From Nonomuraea glycinis (lineage in GTDB: Bacteria > Actinomycetota > Actinomycetes > Streptosporangiales > Streptosporangiaceae): a DNA stretch of 64,000 nt. Under the pieces are notes generated by a model. The model was not told where the DNA came from and did no database searches. It worked only from the letters and a program-made list of their open reading frames with translations. Position 1 is the first letter of the stretch; each line of letters starts with the position of its first letter. The stretch covers positions 2,398 through 66,397 of the forward strand of contig NZ_BMNK01000007.1 of the NCBI RefSeq assembly GCF_014646515.1. The letters are read 5' to 3'. This document shows, in pieces, positions 50,276 to 58,416 of the stretch. The translations under genes and the position numbers were made by a program.

Positions 50276-51229
50276 GTGCTGACGAACAGGCAGACGACGG
50301 CCCCCGCCCTCGAGGCCGAGGCGCCGCGAACGATCGGCCCCCGCTCCGTCGGCGCGGTCGTGAAGGCCTATATCGCGCTGACCAAGCCGCGGATCATCGA
50401 GCTGCTGCTGATCACGACGCTGCCGGTGATGTTCCTGGCGGCCGGTGGCCTGCCGCCGCTGTGGACGGCCGTGTCGGTGATGGTGTTCGGCACCCTGTCG
50501 GCGGGCAGCGCCAACGTGCTCAACTGCTACGTCGACCGGGACATCGACCAGATGATGCGCCGCACCCGGCGGCGCCCGCTGGCCAGGCACCAGGTGTCGC
50601 CCCGGGGCGCGCTGGTCTTCGGCATCGTGCTGGGCGTGCTGTCCACCGCCGGGCTCTGGCTGACCACCAACTGGCTCGCGGCCGTGCTGTCCACCGGCGC
50701 CATCCTGTTCTACGTGCTGGTCTACTCGATGATCCTCAAGCGGCGCACCGCCCAGAACATCGTGTGGGGCGGCATCGCGGGCTGCATGCCGGTGCTGATC
50801 GGCTGGTCGGGCATCACCGAGCGGCTCGACTGGGCGCCGCTGGTGCTGTTCGGCGTGGTGTTCTTCTGGACGCCGCCGCACACCTGGACGCTCGCCATGC
50901 GCTACAAGGAGGACTACGCGGCGGCCAAGGTGCCGATGCTGCCCGTGGTGGCCACCGAGCGCCGGGTGATCACGGAGTCGATCCTCTACACCTGGGCCAC
51001 GGTGGCGTGCTCGCTGGCGCTGTGGCCGGTGGCGGGCACGACGCTGTTCTACCCGGTGGTGGCCGCCGCCCTCGGCGTGATGTGCCTGTGGGAGGTGCAT
51101 CGCCTGATGGCCCGCCTCAACGCCGGCAAGACCGGCGTGGACCTGCGCCCGATGCGCTTCTTCCACTGGTCCAACGCCTACCTGGCGCTGCTCTTCCTCG
51201 CCGTCGCGATCGACCCGCTGCTGGCCTGA
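50276..51229 (+). CDS. ctaB: Protoheme IX farnesyltransferase (heme O synthase)
   Basis: About 317 aa, UbiA-family with nine helices. Prenyl-diphosphate motifs NCYVDRDIDQMMRRTRRRPL and the second Asp-rich/loop region YKEDYAAAKVPMLPVV; FWTPPHTWTLAMRYK is diagnostic for CtaB. Makes heme O from heme B; CtaA (54390-55376) then makes heme A for cytochrome aa3. GTG 50276 is chosen for GGAAG 10 nt upstream; TTG 50270 is possible. The frame is open to 50132 without a good start. Confidence 0.95.
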   Translation: MLTNRQTTAPALEAEAPRTIGPRSVGAVVKAYIALTKPRIIELLLITTLPVMFLAAGGLPPLWTAVSVMVFGTLSAGSANVLNCYVDRDIDQMMRRTRRRPLARHQVSPRGALVFGIVLGVLSTAGLWLTTNWLAAVLSTGAILFYVLVYSMILKRRTAQNIVWGGIAGCMPVLIGWSGITERLDWAPLVLFGVVFFWTPPHTWTLAMRYKEDYAAAKVPMLPVVATERRVITESILYTWATVACSLALWPVAGTTLFYPVVAAALGVMCLWEVHRLMARLNAGKTGVDLRPMRFFHWSNAYLALLFLAVAIDPLLA

Positions 51230-51230
51230 G

Positions 51231-51254
51231 CCCGCCGCCCCCTGTTGCGGCGGG
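51231..51254 (+). terminator. ctaB terminator hairpin
   Basis: CCCGCCGC (51231-51238) pairs with GCGGCGGG (51247-51254), followed by TCTCTTT, 1 nt after the ctaB stop. The right arm overlaps the proposed arsR -35. Confidence 0.7.
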
Positions 51255-51281
51255 TCTCTTTCCGCCCTTAATATGCATATA
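51245..51281 (+). promoter_or_regulatory. Predicted leaderless arsR promoter with overlapping operator palindrome
   Basis: TTGCGG (51245-51250) and TAATAT (51269-51274) are spaced 18 bp and place the transcription start on or beside the A of ATG 51281. No SD precedes that ATG. The perfect palindrome ATATGCATAT (51271-51280) covers the -10/start, and the AT-rich patch stands out from the GC-rich surroundings. A metal-responsive ArsR repressor bound here would block RNA polymerase. Confidence 0.55.
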
Positions 51282-51664
51282 TGAATAGCTCTTCAGGTGT
51301 CGTAGCGGCGTTGGACGGGTGCGTCACCCCCGAGCCGGACGCGGCGCGGGTCGCCGCCACCCGCGACCGGCTGGTGACCCCGCAGGAGGCCACCCGGCTG
51401 GCGGAGCTGTTCCGGCTGCTCGGCGACCCGACGCGGGCCCGGCTGCTCTACGCGCTGCTGGAGGCGGGGGAGCTGTGCGTGTGCGACCTGGCCGACGTCG
51501 TCGAGGTCACCGACACGGCCGTCTCCCACGCGCTGCGCCTGCTGCGTACGGCGGGCATCGTGGCCAGCCGGCGGGCGGGCCGCATGATTTACTACCGGCT
51601 GGCCGACGGGCACGTCCGGATGCTGCTGGACCTGAGCCGCGAGCACCTGAGAGAGGTGACCTGA
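51281..51664 (+). CDS. ArsR/SmtB family metalloregulator
   Basis: 127 aa winged-helix repressor (ELFRLLGDPTRARLLYALLE, then recognition helix TDTAVSHALRLLRTAGIV, wing RRAGRMIYYRL). Two possible metal sites are visible. One is the alpha-3 ELCVCDL pair (C66, C68) as in CadC/ArsR. The other is an alpha-5-type set D109, H111, H122 with E125 in the place of the last His of CzrA. Metal binding would release the operator at its own promoter. It overlaps the CDF transporter gene by 1 nt, so it most likely senses the exported metal (Zn2+, or Cd2+). Confidence 0.9.
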   Translation: MNSSSGVVAALDGCVTPEPDAARVAATRDRLVTPQEATRLAELFRLLGDPTRARLLYALLEAGELCVCDLADVVEVTDTAVSHALRLLRTAGIVASRRAGRMIYYRLADGHVRMLLDLSREHLREVT

Positions 51665-52608
51665 TGGGCGGTGGGCACGGGCACGGACATGGGCACTCCG
51701 CCACGGCGGACAAGCGCTACCTGATCGGCGCGCTCGCCCTCATCGCCGGCTTCATGGTGATCGAGGTGGTCGCCGGTGTCATCGCCAACTCGATCGCGCT
51801 GATCTCCGACGCGGCCCACATGCTCACCGACGCCAGTGCCATCGCGCTGGCCCTGGTCGCCATGCGCATCGCCGCCCGGCCCGCGCGGGGCGCGTACACC
51901 TTCGGCTTCAAGCGCGCCGAGATCCTGTCCGCGCAGATCAACGGCGTGACGCTGCTCCTGCTGGTGGCGTACTTCGTCTATGAGGGCGTGCAGCGGCTGG
52001 TGGACCCGCCGCAGGTGTCGGGGCCCGTCGTGGTCGTCACGGCGCTGGCCGGCATCGCGATCAACGCGCTGGCCGCCTGGCTGATGTCCAGGGCCGACCG
52101 CCGCAGCCTCAACGTCGAAGGCGCCTTCCAGCACGTGCTCAACGACATGTACGCCTTCATCGCCACCGCCGTCTCCGGCGTGGTGGTCTGGGTGACCGGG
52201 TTCCGTGCGGCCGACGCCATCGCCGCGCTGGTGGTCGCCGCGCTCATGCTGAAGGCCGGCTGGGGGCTGCTGCGCGACTCCGCGCGCGTCCTGCTGCAGG
52301 CCGCGCCGAGCGACCTCGACCCGGACGAGATCGGCCGGCTGCTGGCCGCCGACGAGGACGTGGTGGAGGTGCACGACCTGCACGTCTGGACGGTGACGAG
52401 CGGCTATCCGACGCTGTCGGCGCACATCATCGTGGCGCGCGGGGCCGACTGCCACAGCCTGCGCGTCCGCCTGTCGAGGCTGCTGCATGACCGCTTCGAC
52501 ATCGGGCACACCACCTTGCAGGTCGACCACGGCGCCGCCGAGACCGGCGAGCACTGCGACGACCCGCACGGGCCCCGGCACCTGGGGAGGACGGCGCGCG
52601 AGCATTAG
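51664..52608 (+). CDS. CzcD-type cation diffusion facilitator (Zn2+ efflux)
   Basis: 314 aa with six membrane helices. His-rich N-terminus (GGGHGHGHGHS). The transport-site motifs are HMLTDASAIAL in helix 2 and HVLNDMYAF in helix 5, the H-x3-D pairs typical of zinc-selective CzcD/ZnT proteins. The C-terminal cytoplasmic domain has VVEVHDLHVWTV and ends in a His/Cys-containing tail (HGAAETGEHCDDPHGP). Exports Zn2+ in exchange for protons. Translationally coupled to the ArsR regulator (stop/start TGATG). Confidence 0.93.
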   Translation: MGGGHGHGHGHSATADKRYLIGALALIAGFMVIEVVAGVIANSIALISDAAHMLTDASAIALALVAMRIAARPARGAYTFGFKRAEILSAQINGVTLLLLVAYFVYEGVQRLVDPPQVSGPVVVVTALAGIAINALAAWLMSRADRRSLNVEGAFQHVLNDMYAFIATAVSGVVVWVTGFRAADAIAALVVAALMLKAGWGLLRDSARVLLQAAPSDLDPDEIGRLLAADEDVVEVHDLHVWTVTSGYPTLSAHIIVARGADCHSLRVRLSRLLHDRFDIGHTTLQVDHGAAETGEHCDDPHGPRHLGRTAREH

Positions 52609-52624
52609 ATAACCGCAAGCTGTA

Positions 52625-52636
52625 TATTATCCCAGG
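52625..52636 (+). promoter_or_regulatory. AT-rich -10-like element before the IS200-type gene
   Basis: TATTAT (52625-52630), in a short AT-rich patch (52621-52630), lies 6 nt before GTG 52636. With no SD, it suggests a leaderless transcript starting at the GTG. No convincing -35 is visible. Confidence 0.4.
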
Positions 52637-53034
52637 TGGCTGTGACTCTGCGGTCCAACGGTGACGTCGTCTTCCGATGCGCCTTCCTCGTCGTGTGGTG
52701 CACGAAATATCGCAGGCAGGTGCTCGGCGACAAGGTCGAAGGACGCCTTACGGAGCTCATCCACGAGGTCGTGGCGGACAAGGAGGCCTGGCTGGTGGAG
52801 GCGGAGGTGAAGGCCGACCACGTGCGCCTGGTGGTGGAGGTGGACCCGCAATACGGCGTGCACCGGCTGGTCAAGGCCGTCAAGGGCCGCTCCTCCCACG
52901 CGCTGCGCGAGGAGTTCCCGCACCTGCGCAGCCGGCTGCCGACCCTGTGGACCAACTCCTATTTCGTGGCCACCGTGGGAGGCGCTCAGGACGCGATGGT
53001 CGAGCACTACCTCGAGCAGCAGCAGGGCCGTTGA
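52636..53034 (+). CDS. IS200/IS605-type Y1 transposase-like protein with altered HUH motif
   Basis: 132 aa, normal TnpA length. WCTKYRRQVL near residue 21, LREEFPHLRSRLPTLWTNSYFVATVGG, and the active-site helix VEHYLEQQ (Tyr125, Gln129) identify the Y1 HUH family. The HUH motif, normally His-hydrophobic-His, reads D61-H62-V63-R64: codon CGC at 52825-52827 replaces the second metal-binding His. No paired terminal hairpins, target repeats or TnpB partner are seen. It is therefore probably a domesticated or dead single copy. Wedged between the CDF gene and a prsW gene whose start is 14 nt past its stop. Confidence 0.87.
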   Translation: MAVTLRSNGDVVFRCAFLVVWCTKYRRQVLGDKVEGRLTELIHEVVADKEAWLVEAEVKADHVRLVVEVDPQYGVHRLVKAVKGRSSHALREEFPHLRSRLPTLWTNSYFVATVGGAQDAMVEHYLEQQQGR

Positions 53035-53048
53035 ATGCCGGCGCCGCC

Positions 53049-54248
53049 GTGAGCGCGTCCCCGCCCTTCGGGAACGAAGGGCCCACCAGGACGTCCAGGG
53101 ATCCGCGCTGGGTGCTGAAGGACCGCCCGTCGTCCGCGCTGATCACCGGGCTGGTCCTCACCGGGCTCTGCACGCTGGCCTCGTTCTCCTTCGACGTGCT
53201 CAACGGCGAGCCGGTGCAGTTCTTCATCGCGCTCGGCCTAGCGCTGGCCCCCGTCCCGCTGCTGCTGGCGGCCGTGCTCGCGCTGGACCGCATGGAGCCC
53301 GAGCCGCGCAGCAACCTGGTCTTCGCCTTCGCCTGGGGGGCCGGGGTCGCCGTGCTAGTGGCCGGCCTGATCAACTCACTGAACCTGCACTACATCATGG
53401 ACACCGTCCAGCTCTCCGAGGCCAGCGCCCGCAACATCGCCGCCACCTTCGGCGCCCCGGTGGTCGAGGAGACCATGAAGGGGCTGGTCCTGCTCGGGCT
53501 GTTCAAGTTCCGCAGGGCCGAGCTCGACGGGCTCACCGACGGCATCATCTACGCCAGCATGGTGGGCCTCGGCTTCGCCATGAGCGAGAACGTCAGCTAC
53601 TACCTGGCCGCGCTCAACTCGGAGGAGGGCGGGGTCGGCCTGGCGGTCACCGTGGTGCTGCGCGGCATCCTGTCGCCGTTCGCCCATCCGCTGTTCACCT
53701 CGATGATCGGGCTGGCGGTGGCCTTCGCGGCCCAGCGTCCGGGGGCCGAGCGGGTCTTCTCCATCCTGGTCGGCTGGTCCGGCGCCATGATCCTGCACGG
53801 CCTGTGGAACGGCCTGGTCTCCTACGGCGGCTTCACCGGCCTGGTGATCGCGTACGTGGTGCTCATGGTGGTGCTCGTGGTGCTGATCGTGGTGGTGTTC
53901 CGGGACCGGCGGCGCATCGTCGCGCTCATCCAGCGCTACCTGCCGCCGTACGAGCCGACCAGGCTGGTCAGCAAGGACGACATCACCATGCTGTCGGCGC
54001 TGCCCCAGCGCAGGCGGGCCAGGCAGTGGGCGAAGATGTACGGCGGCCGGCGGGGGCTGCGCGCCATGAACGACTACCAGCTCGCGGCGACCGAGCTGGG
54101 ACTGCTGCACGAGCGCGCGGCCAAGCGCATGGTGGACGAGCAGACCTTCCACGAGGAGCAACGGGCGCTGCTGGAGTGCATGAGCGTCGCCCGGGCCGAC
54201 TTCCCCTCGTCGCCGGCGGGCAAGCCGCCGCCCTACAACCCTGGCTGA
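53049..54248 (+). CDS. PrsW family intramembrane metalloprotease
   Basis: 399 aa, about eight membrane helices (from ALITGLVLTGLCTLASFSF). Catalytic motifs: APVVEETMKG (E140, E141, K144), GLGFAMSENVSYY, FAHPLFTSMIG and ILHGLWNGLVS give the Glu/His set of the PrsW/CPBP-like fold. In Bacillus PrsW cleaves the anti-sigma factor RsiW. The C-terminal 120 residues are a charged cytoplasmic tail (PQRRRARQWAKMYGGRRG). GTG 53049 chosen; the frame is open further upstream inside the Y1 gene. Possible sigma-factor signalling role, target unknown. Confidence 0.88.
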   Translation: MSASPPFGNEGPTRTSRDPRWVLKDRPSSALITGLVLTGLCTLASFSFDVLNGEPVQFFIALGLALAPVPLLLAAVLALDRMEPEPRSNLVFAFAWGAGVAVLVAGLINSLNLHYIMDTVQLSEASARNIAATFGAPVVEETMKGLVLLGLFKFRRAELDGLTDGIIYASMVGLGFAMSENVSYYLAALNSEEGGVGLAVTVVLRGILSPFAHPLFTSMIGLAVAFAAQRPGAERVFSILVGWSGAMILHGLWNGLVSYGGFTGLVIAYVVLMVVLVVLIVVVFRDRRRIVALIQRYLPPYEPTRLVSKDDITMLSALPQRRRARQWAKMYGGRRGLRAMNDYQLAATELGLLHERAAKRMVDEQTFHEEQRALLECMSVARADFPSSPAGKPPPYNPG

Positions 54249-54389
54249 GCCAGGATCCGCCGCCCTGCGCCCGCAGCCGGGGCGTACGTCGCGGCGTGGT
54301 ACGAGGGGGGCGGACAATTGCTGGCAAAAAGGCACTTCTCAGCAGTGGGGGAGTGGCCGACCTTTCACTCCATACGCTGGCATATGGTC

Positions 54390-55376
54390 TCAGGCTTCGG
54401 CGGTCGCCTCGGTGGGGGAGGGGGAGGCGGGCTCGCCCTGCGGGTCCCGTACGCGCAGCGCGGTGACGACCCGCAGGGCGCCGATCCAGACCAGGGTGGA
54501 GCCGAGCACGTGCAGCCCCACCAGGAAGGCGGGCACGCCCAGGAAGTATTGCGTGTAGCCGATGACGCCCTGCGCCAGCTCGATCACCAGCAGCGCCAGC
54601 GCCGCCCGGCGGGCCGGCCGGGGCGCGTCGGTCACGTGCAGGGCGAACAGCAGCGCGAAGGTCAGCCCGACGACCACGTAGGCGAGGTCGGCGTGCAGCC
54701 TGGCCACGGTCTCGATGTCGAAGTCGTAGCGCGAGGCCAGCACGTCACCCGAGTGCGGGCCGGTGCCGGTCACCACCACCCCGACGACCAGCAGCGCGAA
54801 CACCGCCGCGAGCAGGGCCTGGCCGAGCCGCCAGGTGGCGGGGTGGGCCACGCGGCGCACGGGGGCGTCACCTTCGCCGGAGCGGGCGTACAGCGCCCAG
54901 CAGGCGGCGATCAGGCCGATGGAGATCAGGAAGTGCATGCTCACCGTGAACGGGTTGAGCATCGTGCTGACCACCAGGCCGCCCCACAGGGCCTGGGCGG
55001 CGATGCCCAGGGGCTGCAGCCAGGCCAGCCGCACCAGCGACGTGCGCCGGGGGGCCAGCCGCATCGCCGACAGCACGCAGGCAATCCCCACGATCAGCAC
55101 CAGGAAGGTGACCATCCGGTTGCCGAACTCGATGGCCATGTTGATCGGCGAGATCTCCGGATGCGCGACCGGCAGCAGGCTGTCGGGGGTGCAGTTGGGC
55201 CAGGTGGGACAGCCGAGCCCGGACTCGGTGACCCGCACCACCGCGCCGCTGACCGTGATGCCGGCGTTGACCACCACGGAGGCCAGCGCCCAGCCCCGCA
55301 TCGTCCTCGGGGTCGGCGTCCAGAAGGAGAACAACCGGCGCGCCAGAGGGGGGCGATGGTCTGTGGATAGCTTCAC
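54390..55376 (-). CDS. ctaA: Heme A synthase (COX15/CtaA)
   Basis: 328 aa, eight helices. Motifs SGAVVRVTESGLGCPTWP with the Cys pair of type 1 CtaA (CPTWPNC), the heme His in IEFGNRMVTF (R/E-side), MHFLIS, RLHADLAYVVVG and GLHVLGSTLVW. Converts heme O to heme A. GTG 55376 gives a natural KLSTDHRPPLARRLF start; ATG 55445 would add a hydrophilic leader without SD. C-terminus is a short acidic tail. Confidence 0.94.
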   Translation of the reverse strand: MKLSTDHRPPLARRLFSFWTPTPRTMRGWALASVVVNAGITVSGAVVRVTESGLGCPTWPNCTPDSLLPVAHPEISPINMAIEFGNRMVTFLVLIVGIACVLSAMRLAPRRTSLVRLAWLQPLGIAAQALWGGLVVSTMLNPFTVSMHFLISIGLIAACWALYARSGEGDAPVRRVAHPATWRLGQALLAAVFALLVVGVVVTGTGPHSGDVLASRYDFDIETVARLHADLAYVVVGLTFALLFALHVTDAPRPARRAALALLVIELAQGVIGYTQYFLGVPAFLVGLHVLGSTLVWIGALRVVTALRVRDPQGEPASPSPTEATAEA

Positions 55377-55435
55377 GTCATCGATGTTAGAGGCCGGGTA
55401 GGGCGGTCCTGTCACCGCCTTTTCCCTCGAATAGG

Positions 55436-55446
55436 TATGTGACATA
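55436..55446. promoter_or_regulatory. FadR-type GntR operator before the hydroxyproline operon
   Basis: TATGTGACATA is a perfect palindrome about a central G and fits the FadR-subfamily pattern (GT-N-AC core). It ends 8 bp before the SD (GGGAGG 55455-55460) of the first operon gene, in an AT-richer patch. The operon's GntR/FCD protein (62355-63026) is the obvious candidate to bind it. Confidence 0.55.
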
Positions 55447-55466
55447 TTACTCCTGGGAGGTGGTCG

Positions 55467-56630
55467 ATGTCCGACGTGATCGTCGTCGGCGCCGGGGTGG
55501 TCGGCGCGGCCTGTGCCTACTACGCCGCACGCGCGGGACTCGACGTGACGGTCGTGGACCGGGGGCCGGTGGCCGGGGGCACGACCGGCGCGGGAGAGGG
55601 CAACGTGCTCGTCTCCGACAAGGAGCCCGGCCCCGAGCTCGACCTGGCCCTGCTGTCCAACCGGCTGTGGCGCGAACTCGACCGGTCGGTCGGCGGCTTC
55701 GAGTTCGAGGCCAAGGGCGGGCTAGTCGTCGCCGAGACGGCCGACGTCCGGCTCCAGCTCGCCGACCTGGCCGCCAAGCAGGGGATCCAGCACGAGAACG
55801 TGCCCGCGCACGCCCTGCGCGACCTTGAGCCACACCTGGCCGACGGCCTGGCCGGTGGCGTCCTCTATCCGCAGGACGCCCAGGTCCAGCCCATGCTGGC
55901 CGCCGCCCGCCTCCTCCGGCACAGTGCCGGTGGCCGTGGCGGCCGTCTCCCGGGAGGCGGTGCGGTCCGGTTGCGGCTGGGCGTGACCGTCACCGGTCTC
56001 CTCCGCTCCGGCGAGCGGGTCAGCGGCGTCCGCACCGACCAGGGCGACCTGCCCGGCGGGGCCGTCGTCAACGCCGCGGGCACCTGGGGCGGCCGGATCG
56101 CCGCGCTCGCCGGGGTGGACCTGCCGGTCCAGCCCAGGCGCGGCTTCATCCTGGTCACCGAGCCCCTTGGCGAGCCGTTGATCCGGCACAAGGTCTACAC
56201 CGCCGCCTACGTCACCAACGTCGCCAGCGACTCGGCCGACCTGGAGACCTCGGCCGTGATCGAGGGCACCCCGGCGGGCACCGTGCTGATCGGCGCCAGC
56301 CGCGAACGCGTCGGCTTCGACCGCACCACCTCCCCGCCGGTGCTCGCCCGGCTGGCGGCGCAGGCCGTGGCGCTGTTCCCGGTGCTGCGTGACGTGCGGG
56401 TCATCAGGTCCTACTGCGGGTTCCGCCCGTACTGCCCCGACCATCTGCCGGTGATCGGCGCCGACCCGCGCGCGCCCGGCCTCTACCACGCGTGCGGGCA
56501 CGAAGGCGCGGGCATCGGCCTGGCCCCGGCCACCGGACACCTGCTCGCCCAGCTCATCCAGGGGCACCGGCCCGACCTGGACCCGCACCCGTTCCGCCCC
56601 GACCGCTTCCAGGCCGAGGAGTCCCGTTGA
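55467..56630 (+). CDS. D-hydroxyproline dehydrogenase, FAD/catalytic (HcnC-like) subunit
   Basis: 387 aa DAO-fold protein. MSDVIVVGAGVVGAACAYYAAR binds FAD; TTGAGEGNVLVSDKEPGPE, QPRRGFILVTEPLG and YHACGHEGAGIGLAPATGHL fit the HcnC/SoxB-like subunit of three-part D-hydroxyproline dehydrogenases. ATG with GGGAGG 6 nt upstream. First gene of a seven-gene operon for hydroxyproline breakdown; the next two genes encode the [2Fe-2S] and second flavin subunits. A proline-dehydrogenase-like substrate is possible, but the later genes point to hydroxyproline. Confidence 0.88.
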   Translation: MSDVIVVGAGVVGAACAYYAARAGLDVTVVDRGPVAGGTTGAGEGNVLVSDKEPGPELDLALLSNRLWRELDRSVGGFEFEAKGGLVVAETADVRLQLADLAAKQGIQHENVPAHALRDLEPHLADGLAGGVLYPQDAQVQPMLAAARLLRHSAGGRGGRLPGGGAVRLRLGVTVTGLLRSGERVSGVRTDQGDLPGGAVVNAAGTWGGRIAALAGVDLPVQPRRGFILVTEPLGEPLIRHKVYTAAYVTNVASDSADLETSAVIEGTPAGTVLIGASRERVGFDRTTSPPVLARLAAQAVALFPVLRDVRVIRSYCGFRPYCPDHLPVIGADPRAPGLYHACGHEGAGIGLAPATGHLLAQLIQGHRPDLDPHPFRPDRFQAEESR

Positions 56631-56872
56631 CCGAACCCTTCCAGATCACGATCGACGGCCACCCGGTGCCCGTGACCCCCGGCCAGACGATCGGCGCCGC
56701 CCTGCACGCGGCGGGCCGCCGCTCCTGGCGCACGACCCGCTTCGGCGGCCGCCCGCGCGGGCTGTTCTGCGGGATCGGCGTCTGCTTCGACTGCCTGATC
56801 ACGGTGAACGGCCGGCCTCCCGAACGCGCCTGCCTCCTGCCGGCCCGGCCAGGGGACGAGGTGACCACGTGA
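56627..56872 (+). CDS. D-hydroxyproline dehydrogenase, [2Fe-2S] (HcnA-like) subunit
   Basis: 81 aa small ferredoxin-like protein. ITIDGHPVPVTPGQTIGAAL forms the beta-grasp, and the ligands are C-x4-C-x2-C in GLFCGIGVCFDCLITV plus a late Cys in RACLLPA. It passes electrons between the two flavin subunits. TTG start overlaps the previous stop (TTGA), with GAGGAG upstream. The next gene overlaps by 4 nt. Confidence 0.9.
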   Translation: MTEPFQITIDGHPVPVTPGQTIGAALHAAGRRSWRTTRFGGRPRGLFCGIGVCFDCLITVNGRPPERACLLPARPGDEVTT

Positions 56873-58416
56873 CCCCGCCCCGGCCGTCCCCCTCACCAGA
56901 CGGTGGCTCCCCGGCCTTCGACGCGGCTCATGGGTTCGGAGCGGGCCCGGTGCTTCTGGGTGACTGGGATCTGGTGGTGATCGGCGGGGGGCCCGCCGGG
57001 GTGGCGGGGGCGTTGACGGCGGCCCTTCACGGGCTGCGGGTCGCGGTGGTGGACGCGGGGGCGCGGCTCGGCGGGCAGTACTTCCGCCATCGTGCCGCGC
57101 CGCCGCACTCCTCGACGCCGGGGTTCGGCCGCTTCCTCGGCCAGGTGCGGGCGCTGCGGGAGCGGGCCGAGGTGCTGACCGAGCATCAGGTCTGGAGTGT
57201 GACCAGGCAGGTGGACGGCCGGCTCACCGTTCACTGTGCGGCGCGCGACGGCGGGCGGGAGCGTCCGGTGGCTCTCGGGTGCCGCCGGCTGCTGATCGCC
57301 ACCGGCGCGCATGACCGGGTGCTGCCGTTCCCCGGCTGGGACCTGCCCGGCGTGCTCACCGCCGGCGGCGCGCAGGCGCTGCTCAAGGGGCACGGCGTCG
57401 TGGCCGGGAGCCGGGTCGTCGTGGCCGGGACCGGGCCGTTCCTGCTGCCCGTCGCCGTGGGGCTGGCCGAGGCCGGGGCACGGGTGGCGGGTGTGTACGA
57501 GGCCGGCGGAGGTCTGGGGCTGGCCCGGCACCCGCTGCGGGCCCTGGGCAAGGCGGGCGAGGCGGCCGGTTACGGGGTGGCGCTGGCTCGGCATGGAGTG
57601 CCGTACCGGACGAGACGGGCGGTGATCGCCGCGCACGGCGAGCACGAGCTGGAGGCTGTCACGGTGGCCCGCCTCGACCGGGACTGGCGCGTGCTCGGCA
57701 CGCGCCGGGTCACCTGCGACACCCTGGCCACCGGCTACGGGTTCATCCCGCAGATCGAGCTCGGCGTCCAACTCGGCTGCGACACCCGCCACGACGCCGA
57801 CGGCAGCCCGATCCTGGCGGTGGACCACGGCCAGCGCACCAGCGTGCCCGGCGTCTGGGCGGCGGGCGAGCCCACCGGCGTGGGCGGCTGGCGCCTGGCA
57901 GAACTCGAAGGCCGCCTCGCCGGCCTCTCCATCGCCGCCGCTGCCGCTGCTGTCGCCGCTACGGCCCCCGCTGTCGCCGCCGCCGCTGCCGTCCCCACCG
58001 CCGCGAACGCCCCCGTCCCCGTCCCCGTCCCCGTCCCCAGCGTGCTGCTCAGGCGGCGGCGGTCGGCGCGGGCGTTCGCGGCGGCGCTGCTGGAGGCGTA
58101 CCCGGTCAGGTCCGGCTGGCAGGGGTGGCTGCGTGACGACACGCTGGTGTGCCGGTGCGAGGAGGTGCCGCTGGCGCGCGTACGGGAGGCGCAGGAGCTC
58201 GGCGCCACCGATGCCCGCTCGATCAAGCTGCTGGCCCGGGCGGGCATGGGCTGGTGCCAGGGCCGCATCTGTGGCTACCCCGTCGCCTGCCTGGCGGGCG
58301 AGCCGCCCGCGCCACCCAGAAGACCTGTCGCCCAGCCCATCTCCCTGGCCGCTCTCGCCGCGTTCGACGAGGACGGCACCCGAACGGAACCACACACAAC
58401 GGAGGACCCGGCATGA
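56869..58416 (+). CDS. D-hydroxyproline dehydrogenase, FAD/NAD-fold (HcnB-like) subunit
   Basis: 515 aa. Two dinucleotide-binding domains (DLVVIGGGPAGVAGALTAAL and VVAGTGPFLLPVAVGLAE). A C-terminal BFD-like [2Fe-2S] module has Cys in LVCRCEEVPL and MGWCQGRICGYPV. Between them lies a low-complexity Ala/Val/Pro stretch (about residues 355-385, with VPVPVPVP) that lengthens the linker. Starts GTG, overlapping the small subunit. Makes the alpha part of the heterotrimer. Confidence 0.9.
   Translation: MTPPRPSPSPDGGSPAFDAAHGFGAGPVLLGDWDLVVIGGGPAGVAGALTAALHGLRVAVVDAGARLGGQYFRHRAAPPHSSTPGFGRFLGQVRALRERAEVLTEHQVWSVTRQVDGRLTVHCAARDGGRERPVALGCRRLLIATGAHDRVLPFPGWDLPGVLTAGGAQALLKGHGVVAGSRVVVAGTGPFLLPVAVGLAEAGARVAGVYEAGGGLGLARHPLRALGKAGEAAGYGVALARHGVPYRTRRAVIAAHGEHELEAVTVARLDRDWRVLGTRRVTCDTLATGYGFIPQIELGVQLGCDTRHDADGSPILAVDHGQRTSVPGVWAAGEPTGVGGWRLAELEGRLAGLSIAAAAAAVAATAPAVAAAAAVPTAANAPVPVPVPVPSVLLRRRRSARAFAAALLEAYPVRSGWQGWLRDDTLVCRCEEVPLARVREAQELGATDARSIKLLARAGMGWCQGRICGYPVACLAGEPPAPPRRPVAQPISLAALAAFDEDGTRTEPHTTEDPA

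Noticed and set aside
52560..53060. A complete, mobile IS200/IS605 element
   Set aside because: No subterminal hairpins, TnpB gene or clear ends flank the Y1 gene; prsW starts 14 nt after it.
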